Shown piece by piece: positions 1 through 13,900 of a stretch of 64,000 bases of DNA. This DNA is from Mactromeris polynyma. Lineage: Eukaryota > Mollusca > Bivalvia > Venerida > Mactridae. A model generated the notes under the pieces. It was not told the DNA's origin. It did no database searches and saw only the letters and a program-made list of their open reading frames with translations. The first letter of the stretch is position 1. Every line of letters starts with the position of its first letter. The translations under genes and the position numbers were made by a program. The stretch covers positions 18,215,553 through 18,279,552 of the forward strand of contig JASFXZ010000009.1 in assembly GCA_032209605.1 (NCBI GenBank). The letters run 5' to 3'.

Positions 1-1647
1 GATTAAAGTTACATTGTATTTCCTACAAAATCATGATAGAAATGAGCAATGACAAGGGAGGTAACCATGCAGATAACAGTCTGTTTGTAAAGGGCTAAAC
101 CTTCTGTATGGTATAATATATAATGCAAAGATAATGTGAATAATAAGTTGTGGGTAAGCTCTGTTATTTAATATGTGTTGTGGAAATTCTGCTGAGAATC
201 AATTGGAGAGATGAAAGACCACCTTAATGGTGCTTAACATCATAAACTCAGCTTTAGGTCTTAATGCTGCTTAACATCATAAACTCCACTATGGGCTTAA
301 TGCTGCTAAACATTATAAAGTCTGCTATAGGTCTTAATGCTGTTTAACATCATAAACACCACTATAGGTCTAAATGCTGCTAAACATTATAAACTTCGCT
401 ATAAGTCTTAATGCTGCTTAACAACATAAACTCAGATATAGGTCTTAATGCTGCTAAACATTATAAACTCTGCTATAGGTCTAAATGCTGCTCAACATAA
501 AACACCTCCACTATGGGTCTTAATGCTGCTGAGCACCATAACCTCTGCTACAGGTTTTAATGTTAGTTAAAATCATAAACTCAACTTCACGTGTATGACT
601 TAATGCTGTTAAACATCATTAACTCTGCTATTGGTATGAATGCTGATAAACACATTGCACTCTGCTATAGGTCTTAATGCTGCAAAACATTATAAACTCT
701 GCTATAGGTCTTAATGCTGCTAAACATCATCAACTCTGCTCTAGGTCTTAATGCTGCTAAATATCATAAACTTCACTATAGGTCTTAAATGCTGAGCACC
801 ATAAACTCTGTTACAGGTTTTAATGTTACTTTAAATCATAAACTCAACTACATGCATATGACATAATGCTGCTAAACATCATCAACTCTGCTTTTGGTCT
901 TAATGCTGCTAAACATCATAAACTTCGCTATAGGTCTTAATGCTGAAAACATTATAAACTCTGCTATAGGTCTTAATGTAGATAAACATCATAAACTTCA
1001 CTATAAGTCTTAATTCAGCTTAACATCATGAACTCCATTATATGGCTAAATGCTGCTCAACATAAAAAAACTCCACTATGGGTCTTAATGCTGCTGAGCA
1101 CCATAAACTCTGCTACAGGTTTTAATGATACTTAAAATCATAAACTCAACTACATGCATATGGCTTAATGCTGCTTAAAATCATCAACTCTGCTTTAGTT
1201 CTTAATGCTGCTAAACATCATAATCTCTGCCATAGGTCTTAATTCTGCTTAACATCATAAACTCCATTATATGGCTAAATGCTGCTCAACATAAAAAACA
1301 CCACTATGGGTCTTAATGCTGCTGAGCACCATAAACACTGCTACATGTTTTAATGTTGCTTAACATCATAAACTCAGCTACATGTATATGTCTTTATGCT
1401 GCTAAACATCATCAACTCTGCTTAAGGTCTTAATGCTGCTAAATATCATTAACACTGCTATAGGTCTAAATGCTGCTTATCATCAAATTCTCTGCTTTAG
1501 GTCTTAATGCTGCTGAGCACCATAATCTCTGCTATAGGTCTAAATGCTGCTTAACATAAAAAACTCTGCTATAGGTCTTAATTCTGCTAAACTCCATACA
1601 CTTTGCTACAGCTTTATGCTACTTAACATCATAAACTTAGCTACCAA

Positions 1648-1845
1648 TTTAACCTGTCTCAAAAGCCACCACCTTTATGCAGTCTTGTGCCATCAGAGAC
1701 ATTTGCAATAGTCAGTTTAATCTGTCTCAACAGCCACCTCATATATGCAGTATCTTGCCAGCAGGGGCATTTAAATTGAATCACTTTAACCTGTCTCAGC
1801 AGCCACCTCTTATATGCAGTCATCTGCCAACTGAGGCACTTTAAA
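1648..1845. repeat. Three ~68-bp subrepeats in the non-monomeric part of the satellite unit
   Basis: Three tandem blocks starting at 1648, 1716 and 1785 share the pattern 'tttaacctgtctca', then 'agccacc', then 'tatgcagt', then 'tgcca'. They are diverged from each other and recur at the same place in every satellite unit. This is a second repeat scale inside the unit, unrelated in sequence to the 37-bp monomers. Confidence 0.85.
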
Positions 1846-2053
1846 TAAAAGTGAAAATACCAGCAGTCATTGCTTTAATACAAAAAGTTCTCACAACACA
1901 ATATTGCTGGCAGACCTCTTCCCCATACACAATTTCTTCCAATAAGTTACATAATTCATTTATTTTCAGGTCTCCATTCAATGTGATGTTGGTGTATCTG
2001 CTAGTCACTGTTGAGATACTTGTTTGATGCTGAAATACTGATGCACAGTGCAT
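1841..2053 (-). other. 70-codon open frame repeated in every satellite unit (probably not a gene)
   Basis: The same 70-codon frame occurs on the minus strand at 1841, 3989, 6137, 8248, 10396, 12544 and 14920, with one residue change (F to S) in the seventh. In the truncated eighth unit the frame is fused to the sequence beyond the array edge and reads 109 codons (17046-17375). I recognise no domain, and it has no signal peptide or obvious membrane segment. Because whole units are nearly identical, conservation of the frame is not evidence of selection. It may be chance, or the relic of an exon captured when the unit formed. Confidence 0.35.
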
Positions 2054-5000
2054 GGTAAGTTAGACTGTCACAGAATCCTTCATATAAACAGCAAATATTA
2101 ATGAAAGAGCTAACCCACCAGAATTGATTATTATATAGTTTGGGGAAAGATTAAAGTTACATTGTATTTCCTACAAAATCATGATAGAAATGAGCAATGA
2201 CAAGGGAGGTAACCATGCAGATAACAGTCTGTTTGTAAAGGGCTAAACCTTCTGTATGGTATAATATATAATGCAAAGATAATGTGAATAATAAGTTGTG
2301 GGTAAGCTCTGTTATTTAATATGTGTTGTGGAAATTCTGCTGAGAATCAATTGGAGAGATGAAAGACCACCTTAATGGTGCTTAACATCATAAACTCAGC
2401 TTTAGGTCTTAATGCTGCTTAACATCATAAACTCCACTATGGGCTTAATGCTGCTAAACATTATAAAGTCTGCTATAGGTCTTAATGCTGTTTAACATCA
2501 TAAACACCACTATAGGTCTAAATGCTGCTAAACATTATAAACTTCGCTATAAGTCTTAATGCTGCTTAACAACATAAACTCAGATATAGGTCTTAATGCT
2601 GCTAAACATTATAAACTCTGCTATAGGTCTAAATGCTGCTCAACATAAAACACCTCCACTATGGGTCTTAATGCTGCTGAGCACCATAACCTCTGCTACA
2701 GGTTTTAATGTTAGTTAAAATCATAAACTCAACTTCACGTGTATGACTTAATGCTGTTAAACATCATTAACTCTGCTATTGGTATGAATGCTGATAAACA
2801 CATTGCACTCTGCTATAGGTCTTAATGCTGCAAAACATTATAAACTCTGCTATAGGTCTTAATGCTGCTAAACATCATCAACTCTGCTCTAGGTCTTAAT
2901 GCTGCTAAATATCATAAACTTCACTATAGGTCTTAAATGCTGAGCACCATAAACTCTGTTACAGGTTTTAATGTTACTTTAAATCATAAACTCAACTACA
3001 TGCATATGACATAATGCTGCTAAACATCATCAACTCTGCTTTTGGTCTTAATGCTGCTAAACATCATAAACTTCACTATAGGTCTTAATGCTGATAACAT
3101 TATAAACTCTGCTATAGGACTTAATGTAGCTAAACATCATAAACTTCACTATAAGTCTTAATTCTGCTTAACATCATAAACTCCATTATATGGCTAAATG
3201 CTGCTCAACATAAAAAAACTCCACTATGGGTCTTAATGCTGCTGAGCACCATAAACTCTGCTACAGGTTTTAATGATACTTAAAATCATAAACTCAACTA
3301 CATGCATATGGCTTAATGCTGCTTAAAATCATCAACTCTGCTTTAGTTCTTAATGCTGCTAAACATCATAATCTCTGCCATAGGTCTTAATTCTGCTTAA
3401 CATCATAAACTCCATTATATGGCTAAATGCTGCTCAACATAAAAAACACCACTATGGGTCTTAATGCTGCTGAGCACCATAAACACTGCTACATGTTTTA
3501 ATGTTGCTTAACATCATAAACTCAGCTACATGTATATGTCTTTATGCTGCTAAACATCATCAACTCTGCTTAAGGTCTTAATGCTGCTAAATATCATTAA
3601 CACTGCTATAGGTCTAAATGCTGCTTATCATCAAATTCTCTGCTATAGGTCTTAATGCTGCTGAGCACCATAATCTCTGCTATAGGTCTAAATGCTGCTT
3701 AACATAAAAAACTCTGCTATAGGTCTTAATTCTGCTAAACTCCATACACTTTGCTACAGCTTTATGCTACTTAACATCATAAACTTAGCTACCAATTTAA
3801 CCTGTCTCAAAAGCCACCACCTTTATGCAGTCTTGTGCCATCAGAGACATTTGCAATAGTCAGTTTAATCTGTCTCAACAGCCACCTCATATATGCAGTA
3901 TCTTGCCAGCAGGGGCATTTAAATTGAATCACTTTAACCTGTCTCAGCAGCCACCTCTTATATGCAGTCATCTGCCAACTGAGGCACTTTAAATAAAAGT
4001 GAAAATACCAGCAGTCATTGCTTTAATACAAAAAGTTCTCACAACACAATATTGCTGGCAGACCTCTTCCCCATACACAATTTCTTCCAATAAGTTACAT
4101 AATTCATTTATTTTCAGGTCTCCATTCAATGTGATGTTGGTGTATCTGCTAGTCACTGTTGAGATACTTGTTTGATGCTGAAATACTGATGCACAGTGCA
4201 TGGTAAGTTAGACTGTCACAGAATCCTTCATATAAACAGCAAATATTAATGAAAGAGCTAACCCACCAGAATTGATTATTATATAGTTTGGGGAAAGATT
4301 AAAGTTACATTGTATTTCCTACAAAATCATGATAGAAATGAGCAATGACAAGGGAGGTAACCATGCAGATAACAGTCTGTTTGTAAAGGGCTAAACCTTC
4401 TGTATGGTATAATATATAATGCAAAGATAATGTGAATAATAAGTTGTGGGTAAGCTCTGTTATTTAATATGTGTTGTGGAAATTCTGCTGAGAATCAATT
4501 GGAGAGATGAAAGACCACCTTAATGGTGCTTAACATCATAAACTCAGCTTTAGGTCTTAATGCTGCTTAACATCATAAACTCCACTATGGGCTTAATGCT
4601 GCTAAACATTATAAAGTCTGCTATAGGTCTTAATGCTGTTTAACATCATAAACACCACTATAGGTCTAAATGCTGCTAAACATTATAAACTTCGCTATAA
4701 GTCTTAATGCTGCTTAACAACATAAACTCAGATATAGGTCTTAATGCTGCTAAACATTATAAACTCTGCTATAGGTCTAAATGCTGCTCAACATAAAACA
4801 CCTCCACTATGGGTCTTAATGCTGCTGAGCACCATAACCTCTGCTACAGGTTTTAATGTTAGTTAAAATCATAAACTCAACTTCACGTGTATGACTTAAT
4901 GCTGTTAAACATCATTAACTCTGCTATTGGTATGAATGCTGATAAACACATTGCACTCTGCTATAGGTCTTAATGCTGCAAAACATTATAAACTCTGCTA

Positions 5001-7792
5001 TAGGTCTTAATGCTGCTAAACATCATCAACTCTGCTCTAGGTCTTAATGCTGCTAAATATCATAAACTTCACTATAGGTCTTAAATGCTGAGCACCATAA
5101 ACTCTGTTACAGGTTTTAATGTTACTTTAAATCATAAACTCAACTACATGCATATGACATAATGCTGCTAAACATCATCAACTCTGCTTTTGGTCTTAAT
5201 GCTGCTAAACATCATAAACTTCGCTATAGGTCTTAATGCTGAAAACATTATAAACTCTGCTATAGGTCTTAATGTAGATAAACATCATAAACTTCACTAT
5301 AAGTCTTAATTCAGCTTAACATCATGAACTCCATTATATGGCTAAATGCTGCTCAACATAAAAAAACTCCACTATGGGTCTTAATGCTGCTGAGCACCAT
5401 AAACTCTGCTACAGGTTTTAATGATACTTAAAATCATAAACTCAACTACATGCATATGGCTTAATGCTGCTTAAAATCATCAACTCTGCTTTAGTTCTTA
5501 ATGCTGCTAAACATCATAATCTCTGCCATAGGTCTTAATTCTGCTTAACATCATAAACTCCATTATATGGCTAAATGCTGCTCAACATAAAAAACACCAC
5601 TATGGGTCTTAATGCTGCTGAGCACCATAAACACTGCTACATGTTTTAATGTTGCTTAACATCATAAACTCAGCTACATGTATATGTCTTTATGCTGCTA
5701 AACATCATCAACTCTGCTTAAGGTCTTAATGCTGCTAAATATCATTAACACTGCTATAGGTCTAAATGCTGCTTATCATCAAATTCTCTGCTTTAGGTCT
5801 TAATGCTGCTGAGCACCATAATCTCTGCTATAGGTCTAAATGCTGCTTAACATAAAAAACTCTGCTATAGGTCTTAATTCTGCTAAACTCCATACACTTT
5901 GCTACAGCTTTATGCTACTTAACATCATAAACTTAGCTACCAATTTAACCTGTCTCAAAAGCCACCACCTTTATGCAGTCTTGTGCCATCAGAGACATTT
6001 GCAATAGTCAGTTTAATCTGTCTCAACAGCCACCTCATATATGCAGTATCTTGCCAGCAGGGGCATTTAAATTGAATCACTTTAACCTGTCTCAGCAGCC
6101 ACCTCTTATATGCAGTCATCTGCCAACTGAGGCACTTTAAATAAAAGTGAAAATACCAGCAGTCATTGCTTTAATACAAAAAGTTCTCACAACACAATAT
6201 TGCTGGCAGACCTCTTCCCCATACACAATTTCTTCCAATAAGTTACATAATTCATTTATTTTCAGGTCTCCATTCAATGTGATGTTGGTGTATCTGCTAG
6301 TCACTGTTGAGATACTTGTTTGATGCTGAAATACTGATGCACAGTGCATGGTAAGTTAGACTGTCACAGAATCCTTCATATAAACAGCAAATATTAATGA
6401 AAGAGCTAACCCACCAGAATTGATTATTATATAGTTTGGGGAAAGATTAAAGTTACATTGTATTTCCTACAAAATCATGATAGAAATGAGCAATGACAAG
6501 GGAGGTAACCATGCAGATAACAGTCTGTTTGTAAAGGGCTAAACCTTCTGTATGGTATAATATATAATGCAAAGATAATGTGAATAATAAGTTGTGGGTA
6601 AGCTCTGTTATTTAATATGTGTTGTGGAAATTCTGCTGAGAATCAATTGGAGAGATGAAAGACCACCTTAATGGTGCTTAACATCATAAACTCAGCTTTA
6701 GGTCTTAATGCTGCTTAACATCATAAACTCCACTATGGGCTTAATGCTGCTAAACATTATAAAGTCTGCTATAGGTCTTAATGCTGTTTAACATCATAAA
6801 CACCACTATAGGTCTAAATGCTGCTAAACATTATAAACTTCGCTATAAGTCTTAATGCTGCTTAACAACATAAACTCAGATATAGGTCTTAATGCTGCTA
6901 AACATTATAAACTCTGCTATAGGTCTAAATGCTGCTCAACATAAAACACCTCCACTATGGGTCTTAATGCTGCTGAGCACCATAACCTCTGCTACAGGTT
7001 TTAATGTTAGTTAAAATCATAAACTCAACTTCACGTGTATGACTTAATGCTGTTAAACATCATTAACTCTGCTATTGGTATGAATGCTGATAAACACATT
7101 GCACTCTGCTATAGGTCTTAATGCTGCAAAACATTATAAACTCTGCTATAGGTCTTAATGCTGCTAAACATCATCAACTCTGCTCTAGGTCTTAATGCTG
7201 CTAAATATCATAAACTTCACTATAGGTCTTAAATGCTGAGCACCATAAACTCTGTTACAGGTTTTAATGTTACTTTAAATCATAAACTCAACTACATGCA
7301 TATGACATAATGCTGCTAAACATCATCAACTCTGCTTTTGGTCTTAATGCTGCTAAACATCATAAACTTCACTATAGGTCTTAATGCTGATAACATTATA
7401 AACTCTGCTATAGGACTTAATGTAGCTAAACATCATAAACTTCACTATAAGTCTTAATTCTGCTTAACATCATAAACTCCATTATATGGCTAAATGCTGC
7501 TCAACATAAAAAAACTCCACTATGGGTCTTAATGCTGCTGAGCACCATAAACTCTGCTACAGGTTTTAATGATACTTAAAATCATAAACTCAACTACATG
7601 CATATGGCTTAATGCTGCTTAAAATCATCAACTCTGCTTTAGTTCTTAATGCTGCTAAACATCATAATCTCTGCCATAGGTCTTAATTCTGCTTAACATC
7701 ATAAACTCCATTATATGGCTAAATGCTGCTCAACATAAAAAACACCACTATGGGTCTTAATGCTGCTGAGCACCATAAACACTGCTACATGT

Positions 7793-7990
7793 TTTAATGT
7801 TACTTAACATCATAAACTCAGCTACATGTATATGTCTTAATGCTGCTAAGCATCACCAACTCAATTATAGGTCTTAATGCTGTTTAACATAATAAAGTCT
7901 GCTATAGGTCATTATGCTGCTTAACATCAAAAACCCCACTATATGTCTAAATGCTGCTTAGCACCATAAACTCTGCTATAGGTCTTAATT
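7793..7990. repeat. Alternative monomer block present only in satellite units 4, 7 and 8
   Basis: Unit 4 replaces the usual monomers near its right end with a different set, marked by 'ctgctaagcatcaccaactc' and 'catcaaaaaccccactata'. The same block is found at about 14455-14660 (unit 7) and 16600-16810 (unit 8). Unit 7 carries the ordinary block and this one in series, which explains its extra 228 bp. Unit 8 has this block but lacks about 225 bp elsewhere, between two copies of 'ccattatatggctaaatg'. Confidence 0.85.
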
Positions 7991-10900
7991 CTGCTAAACT
8001 CCATGCACTTTGCTACAGCTTTATGCTACTTAACATCATAAACTTAGCTACCAATTTAACCTGTCTCAAAAGCCACCACCTTTATGCAGTCTTGTGCCAT
8101 CAGAGACATTTGCAATAGTCAGTTTAATCTGTCTCAACAGCCACCTCATATATGCAGTATCTTGCCAGCAGGGGCATTTAAATTGAATCACTTTAACCTG
8201 TCTCAGCAGCCACCTCTTATATGCAGTCATCTGCCAACTGAGGCACTTTAAATAAAAGTGAAAATACCAGCAGTCATTGCTTTAATACAAAAAGTTCTCA
8301 CAACACAATATTGCTGGCAGACCTCTTCCCCATACACAATTTCTTCCAATAAGTTACATAATTCATTTATTTTCAGGTCTCCATTCAATGTGATGTTGGT
8401 GTATCTGCTAGTCACTGTTGAGATACTTGTTTGATGCTGAAATACTGATGCACAGTGCATGGTAAGTTAGACTGTCACAGAATCCTTCATATAAACAGCA
8501 AATATTAATGAAAGAGCTAACCCACCAGAATTGATTATTACATAGTTTGGGGAAAGATTAAAGTTACATTGTATTTCCTACAAAATCATGATAGAAATGA
8601 GCAATGACAAGGGAGGTAACCATGCAGATAACAGTCTGTTTGTAAAGGGCTAAACCTTCTGTATGGTATAATATATAATGCAAAGATAATGTGAATAATA
8701 AGTTGTGGGTAAGCTCTGTTATTTAATATGTGTTGTGGAAATTCTGCTGAGAATCAATTGGAGAGATGAAAGACCACCTTAATGGTGCTTAACATCATAA
8801 ACTCAGCTTTAGGTCTTAATGCTGCTTAACATCATAAACTCCAATATGGGCTTAATGCTGCTAAACATTATAAAGTCTGCTATAGGTCTTAATGCTGTTT
8901 AACATCATAAACACCACTATAGGTCTAAATGCTGCTAAACATTATAAACTTCGCTATAAGTCTTAATGCTGCTTAACAACATAAACTCAGATATAGGTCT
9001 TAATGCTGCTAAACATTATAAACTCTGCTATAGGTCTAAATGCTGCTCAACATAAAACACCTCAACTATGGGTCTTAATGCTGCTGAGCACCATAACCTC
9101 TGCTACAGGTTTTTATGTTAGTTAAAATCATAAACTCAACTACACGTGTATGACTTAATGCTGTTAAACATCATTAACTCTGCTATTGGTATGAATGCTG
9201 ATAAACACATTGCACTCTGCTATAGGTCTTAATGCTGCAAAACATTATAAACTCTACTATAGGTCTTAATGCTGCTAAACATCATCAACTCTGCTCTAGG
9301 TCTTAATGCTGCTAAATATCATAAACTTCACTATAGGTCTTAAATGCTGAGCACCATAAACTCTGTTACAGGTTTTAATGTTACTTTAAATCATAAACTC
9401 AACTACATGCATATGACATAATGCTGCTAAACATCATCAACTCTGCTTTTGGTCTTAATGCTGCTAAACATCATAAACTTCGCTATAGGTCTTAATGCTG
9501 AAAACATTATAAACTCTGCTATAGGTCTTAATGTAGCTAAACATCATAAACTTCACTATAAGTCTTAATTCAGCTTAACATCATAAACTCCATTATATGG
9601 CTAAATGCTGCTCAACATAAAAAAACTCCACTATGGGTCTTAATGCTGCTGAGCACCATAAACTCTGCTACAGGTTTTAATGATACTTAAAATCATAAAC
9701 TCAACTACATGCATATGGCTTAATGCTGCTTAAAATCATCAACTCTGCTTTAGTTCTTAATGCTGCTAAACATCATAATCTCTGCCATAGGTCTTAATTC
9801 TGCTTAACATCATAAACTCCATTATATGGCTAAATGCTGCTCAACATAAAAAACACCACTATGGGTCTTAATGCTGCTGAGCACCATAAACACTGCTACA
9901 TGTTTTAATGTTGCTTAACATCATAAACTCAGCTACATGTATATGTCTTTATGCTGCTAAACATCATCAACTCTGCTTAAGGTCTTAATGCTGCTAAATA
10001 TCATTAACACTGCTATAGGTCTAAATGCTGCTTATCATCAAATTCTCTGCTATAGGTCTTAATGCTGCTGAGCACCATAATCTCTGCTATAGGTCTAAAT
10101 GCTGCTTAACATAAAACACTCTGCTATAGGTCTTAATTCTGCTAAACTCCATACACTTTGCTACAGCTTTATGCTACTTAACATCATAAACTTAGCTACC
10201 AATTTAACCTGTCTCAAAAGCCACCACCTTTATGCAGTCTTGTGCCATCAGAGACATTTGCAATAGTCAGTTTAATCTGTCTCAACAGCCACCTCATATA
10301 TGCAGTATCTTGCCAGCAGGGGCATTTAAATTGAATCACTTTAACCTGTCTCAGCAGCCACCTCTTATATGCAGTCATCTGCCAACTGAGGCACTTTAAA
10401 TAAAAGTGAAAATACCAGCAGTCATTGCTTTAATACAAAAAGTTCTCACAACACAATATTGCTGGCAGACCTCTTCCCCATACACAATTTCTTCCAATAA
10501 GTTACATAATTCATTTATTTTCAGGTCTCCATTCAATGTGATGTTGGTGTATCTGCTAGTCACTGTTGAGATACTTGTTTGATGCTGAAATACTGATGCA
10601 CAGTGCATGGTAAGTTAGACTGTCACAGAATCCTTCATATAAACAGCAAATATTAATGAAAGAGCTAACCCACCAGAATTGATTATTATATAGTTTGGGG
10701 AAAGATTAAAGTTACATTGTATTTCCTACAAAATCATGATAGAAATGAGCAATGACAAGGGAGGTAACCATGCAGATAACAGTCTGTTTGTAAAGGGCTA
10801 AACCTTCTGTATGGTATAATATATAATGCAAAGATAATGTGAATAATAAGTTGTGGGTAAGCTCTGTTATTTAATATGTGTTGTGGAAATTCTGCTGAGA

Positions 10901-13900
10901 ATCAATTGGAGAGATGAAAGACCACCTTAATGGTGCTTAACATCATAAACTCAGCTTTAGGTCTTAATGCTGCTTAACATCATAAACTCCAATATGGGCT
11001 TAATGCTGCTAAACATTATAAAGTCTGCTATAGGTCTTAATGCTGTTTAACATCATAAACACCACTATAGGTCTAAATGCTGCTAAACATTATAAACTTC
11101 GCTATAAGTCTTAATGCTGCTTAACAACATAAACTCAGATATAGGTCTTAAAGCTGCTAAACATTATAAACTCTGCTATAGGTCTAAATGCTGCTCAACA
11201 TAAAACACCTCCACTATGGGTCTTAATGCTGCTGAGCACCATAACCTCTGCTACAGGTTTTAATGTTAGTTAAAATCATAAACTCAACTACACGTGTATG
11301 ACTTAATGCTGTTAAACATCATTAACTCTGCTATTGGTATGAATGCTGATAAACACATTGCACTCTGCTATAGGTCTTAATGCTGCAAAACATTATAAAC
11401 TCTGCTATAGGTCTTAATGCTGCTAAACATCATCAACTCTGCTCTAGGTCTTAATGCTGCTAAATATCATAAACTTCACTATAGGTCTTAAATGCTGAGC
11501 ACCATAAACTCTGTTACAGGTTTTAATGTTACTTTAAATCATAAACTCAACTACATGCATATGACATAATGCTGCTAAACATCATCAACTCTGCTTTTGG
11601 TCTTAATGCTGCTAAACATCATAAACTTCGCTATAGGTCTTAATGCTGAAAACATTATAAACTCTGCTATAGGTCTTAATGTAGATAAACATCATAAACT
11701 TCACTATAAGTCTTAATTCTGCTTAACATCATGAACTCCATTATATGGCTAAATGCTGCTCAACATAAAAAAACTCCACTATGGGTCTTAATGCTGCTGA
11801 GCACCATAAACTCTGCTACAGGTTTTAATGATACTTAAAATCATAAACTCAACTACATGCATATGGCTTAATGCTGCTTAAAATCATCAACTCTGCTTTA
11901 GTTCTTAATGCTGCTAAACATCATAATCTCTGCCATAGGTCTTAATTCTGCTTAACATCATAAACTCCATTATATGGCTAAATGCTGCTCAACATAAAAA
12001 ACACCACTATGGGTCTTAATGCTGCTGAGCACCATAAACACTGCTACATGTTTTAATGTTGCTTAACATCATAAACTCAGCTACATGTATATGTCTTTAT
12101 GCTGCTAAACATCATCAACTCTGCTTAAGGTCTTAATGCTGCTAAATATCATTAACACTGCTATAGGTCTAAATGCTGCTTATCATCAAATTCTCTGCTA
12201 TAGGTCTTAATGCTGCTGAGCACCATAATCTCTGCTATAGGTCTAAATGCTGCTTAACATAAAACACTCTGCTATAGGTCTTAATTCTGCTAAACTCCAT
12301 ACACTTTGCTACAGCTTTATGCTACTTAACATCATAAACTTAGCTACCAATTTAACCTGTCTCAAAAGCCACCACCTTTATGCAGTCTTGTGCCATCAGA
12401 GACATTTGCAATAGTCAGTTTAATCTGTCTCAACAGCCACCTCATATATGCAGTATCTTGCCAGCAGGGGCATTTAAATTGAATCACTTTAACCTGTCTC
12501 AGCAGCCACCTCTTATATGCAGTCATCTGCCAACTGAGGCACTTTAAATAAAAGTGAAAATACCAGCAGTCATTGCTTTAATACAAAAAGTTCTCACAAC
12601 ACAATATTGCTGGCAGACCTCTTCCCCATACACAATTTCTTCCAATAAGTTACATAATTCATTTATTTTCAGGTCTCCATTCAATGTGATGTTGGTGTAT
12701 CTGCTAGTCACTGTTGAGATACTTGTTTGATGCTGAAATACTGATGCACAGTGCATGGTAAGTTAGACTGTCACAGAATCCTTCATATAAACAGCAAATA
12801 TTAATGAAAGAGCTAACCCACCAGAATTGATTATTATATAGTTTGGGGAAAGATTAAAGTTACATTGTATTTCCTACAAAATCATGATAGAAATGAGCAA
12901 TGACAAGGGAGGTAACCATGCAGATAACAGTCTGTTTGTAAAGGGCTAAACCTTCTGTATGGTATAATATATAATGCAAAGATAATGTGAATAATAAGTT
13001 GTGGGTAAGCTCTGTTATTTAATATGTGTTGTGGAAATTCTGCTGAGAATCAATTGGAGAGATGAAAGACCACCTTAATGGTGCTTAACATCATAAACTC
13101 AGCTTTAGGTCTTAATGCTGCTTAACATCATAAACTCCAATATGGGCTTAATGCTGCTAAACATTATAAAGTCTGCTATAGGTCTTAATGCTGTTTAACA
13201 TCATAAACACCACTATAGGTCTAAATGCTGCTAAACATTATAAACTTCGCTATAAGTCTTAATGCTGCTTAACAACATAAACTCAGATATAGGTCTTAAT
13301 GCTGCTAAACATTATAAACTCTGCTATAGGTCTAAATGCTGCTCAACATAAAACACCTCCACTATGGGTCTTAATGCTGCTGAGCACCATAACCTCTGCT
13401 ACAGGTTTTAATGTTAGTTAAAATCATAAACTCAACTACACGTGTATGACTTAATGCTGTTAAACATCATTAACTCTGCTATTGGTATGAATGCTGATAA
13501 ACACATTGCACTCTGCTATAGGTCTTAATGCTGCAAAACATTATAAACTCTGCTATAGGTCTTAATGCTGCTAAACATCATCAACTCTGCTCTAGGTCTT
13601 AATGCTGCTAAATATCATAAACTTCACTATAGGTCTTAAATGCTGAGCACCATAAACTCTGTTACAGGTTTTAATGTTACTTTAAATCATAAACTCAACT
13701 ACATGCATATGACATAATGCTGCTAAACATCATCAACTCTGCTTTTGGTCTTAATGCTGCTAAACATCATAAACTTCGCTATAGGTCTTAATGCTGAAAA
13801 CATTATAAACTCTGCTATAGGTCTTAATGTAGATAAACATCATAAACTTCACTATAAGTCTTAATTCAGCTTAACATCATGAACTCCATTATATGGCTAA

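Noticed and set aside
1970..2054. Plus-strand exon-like interval in each satellite unit (acceptor tttattttcag, donor catg|gtaagt)
   Set aside because: All three frames contain stops, so it cannot be coding. A non-coding exon is possible but unsupported.
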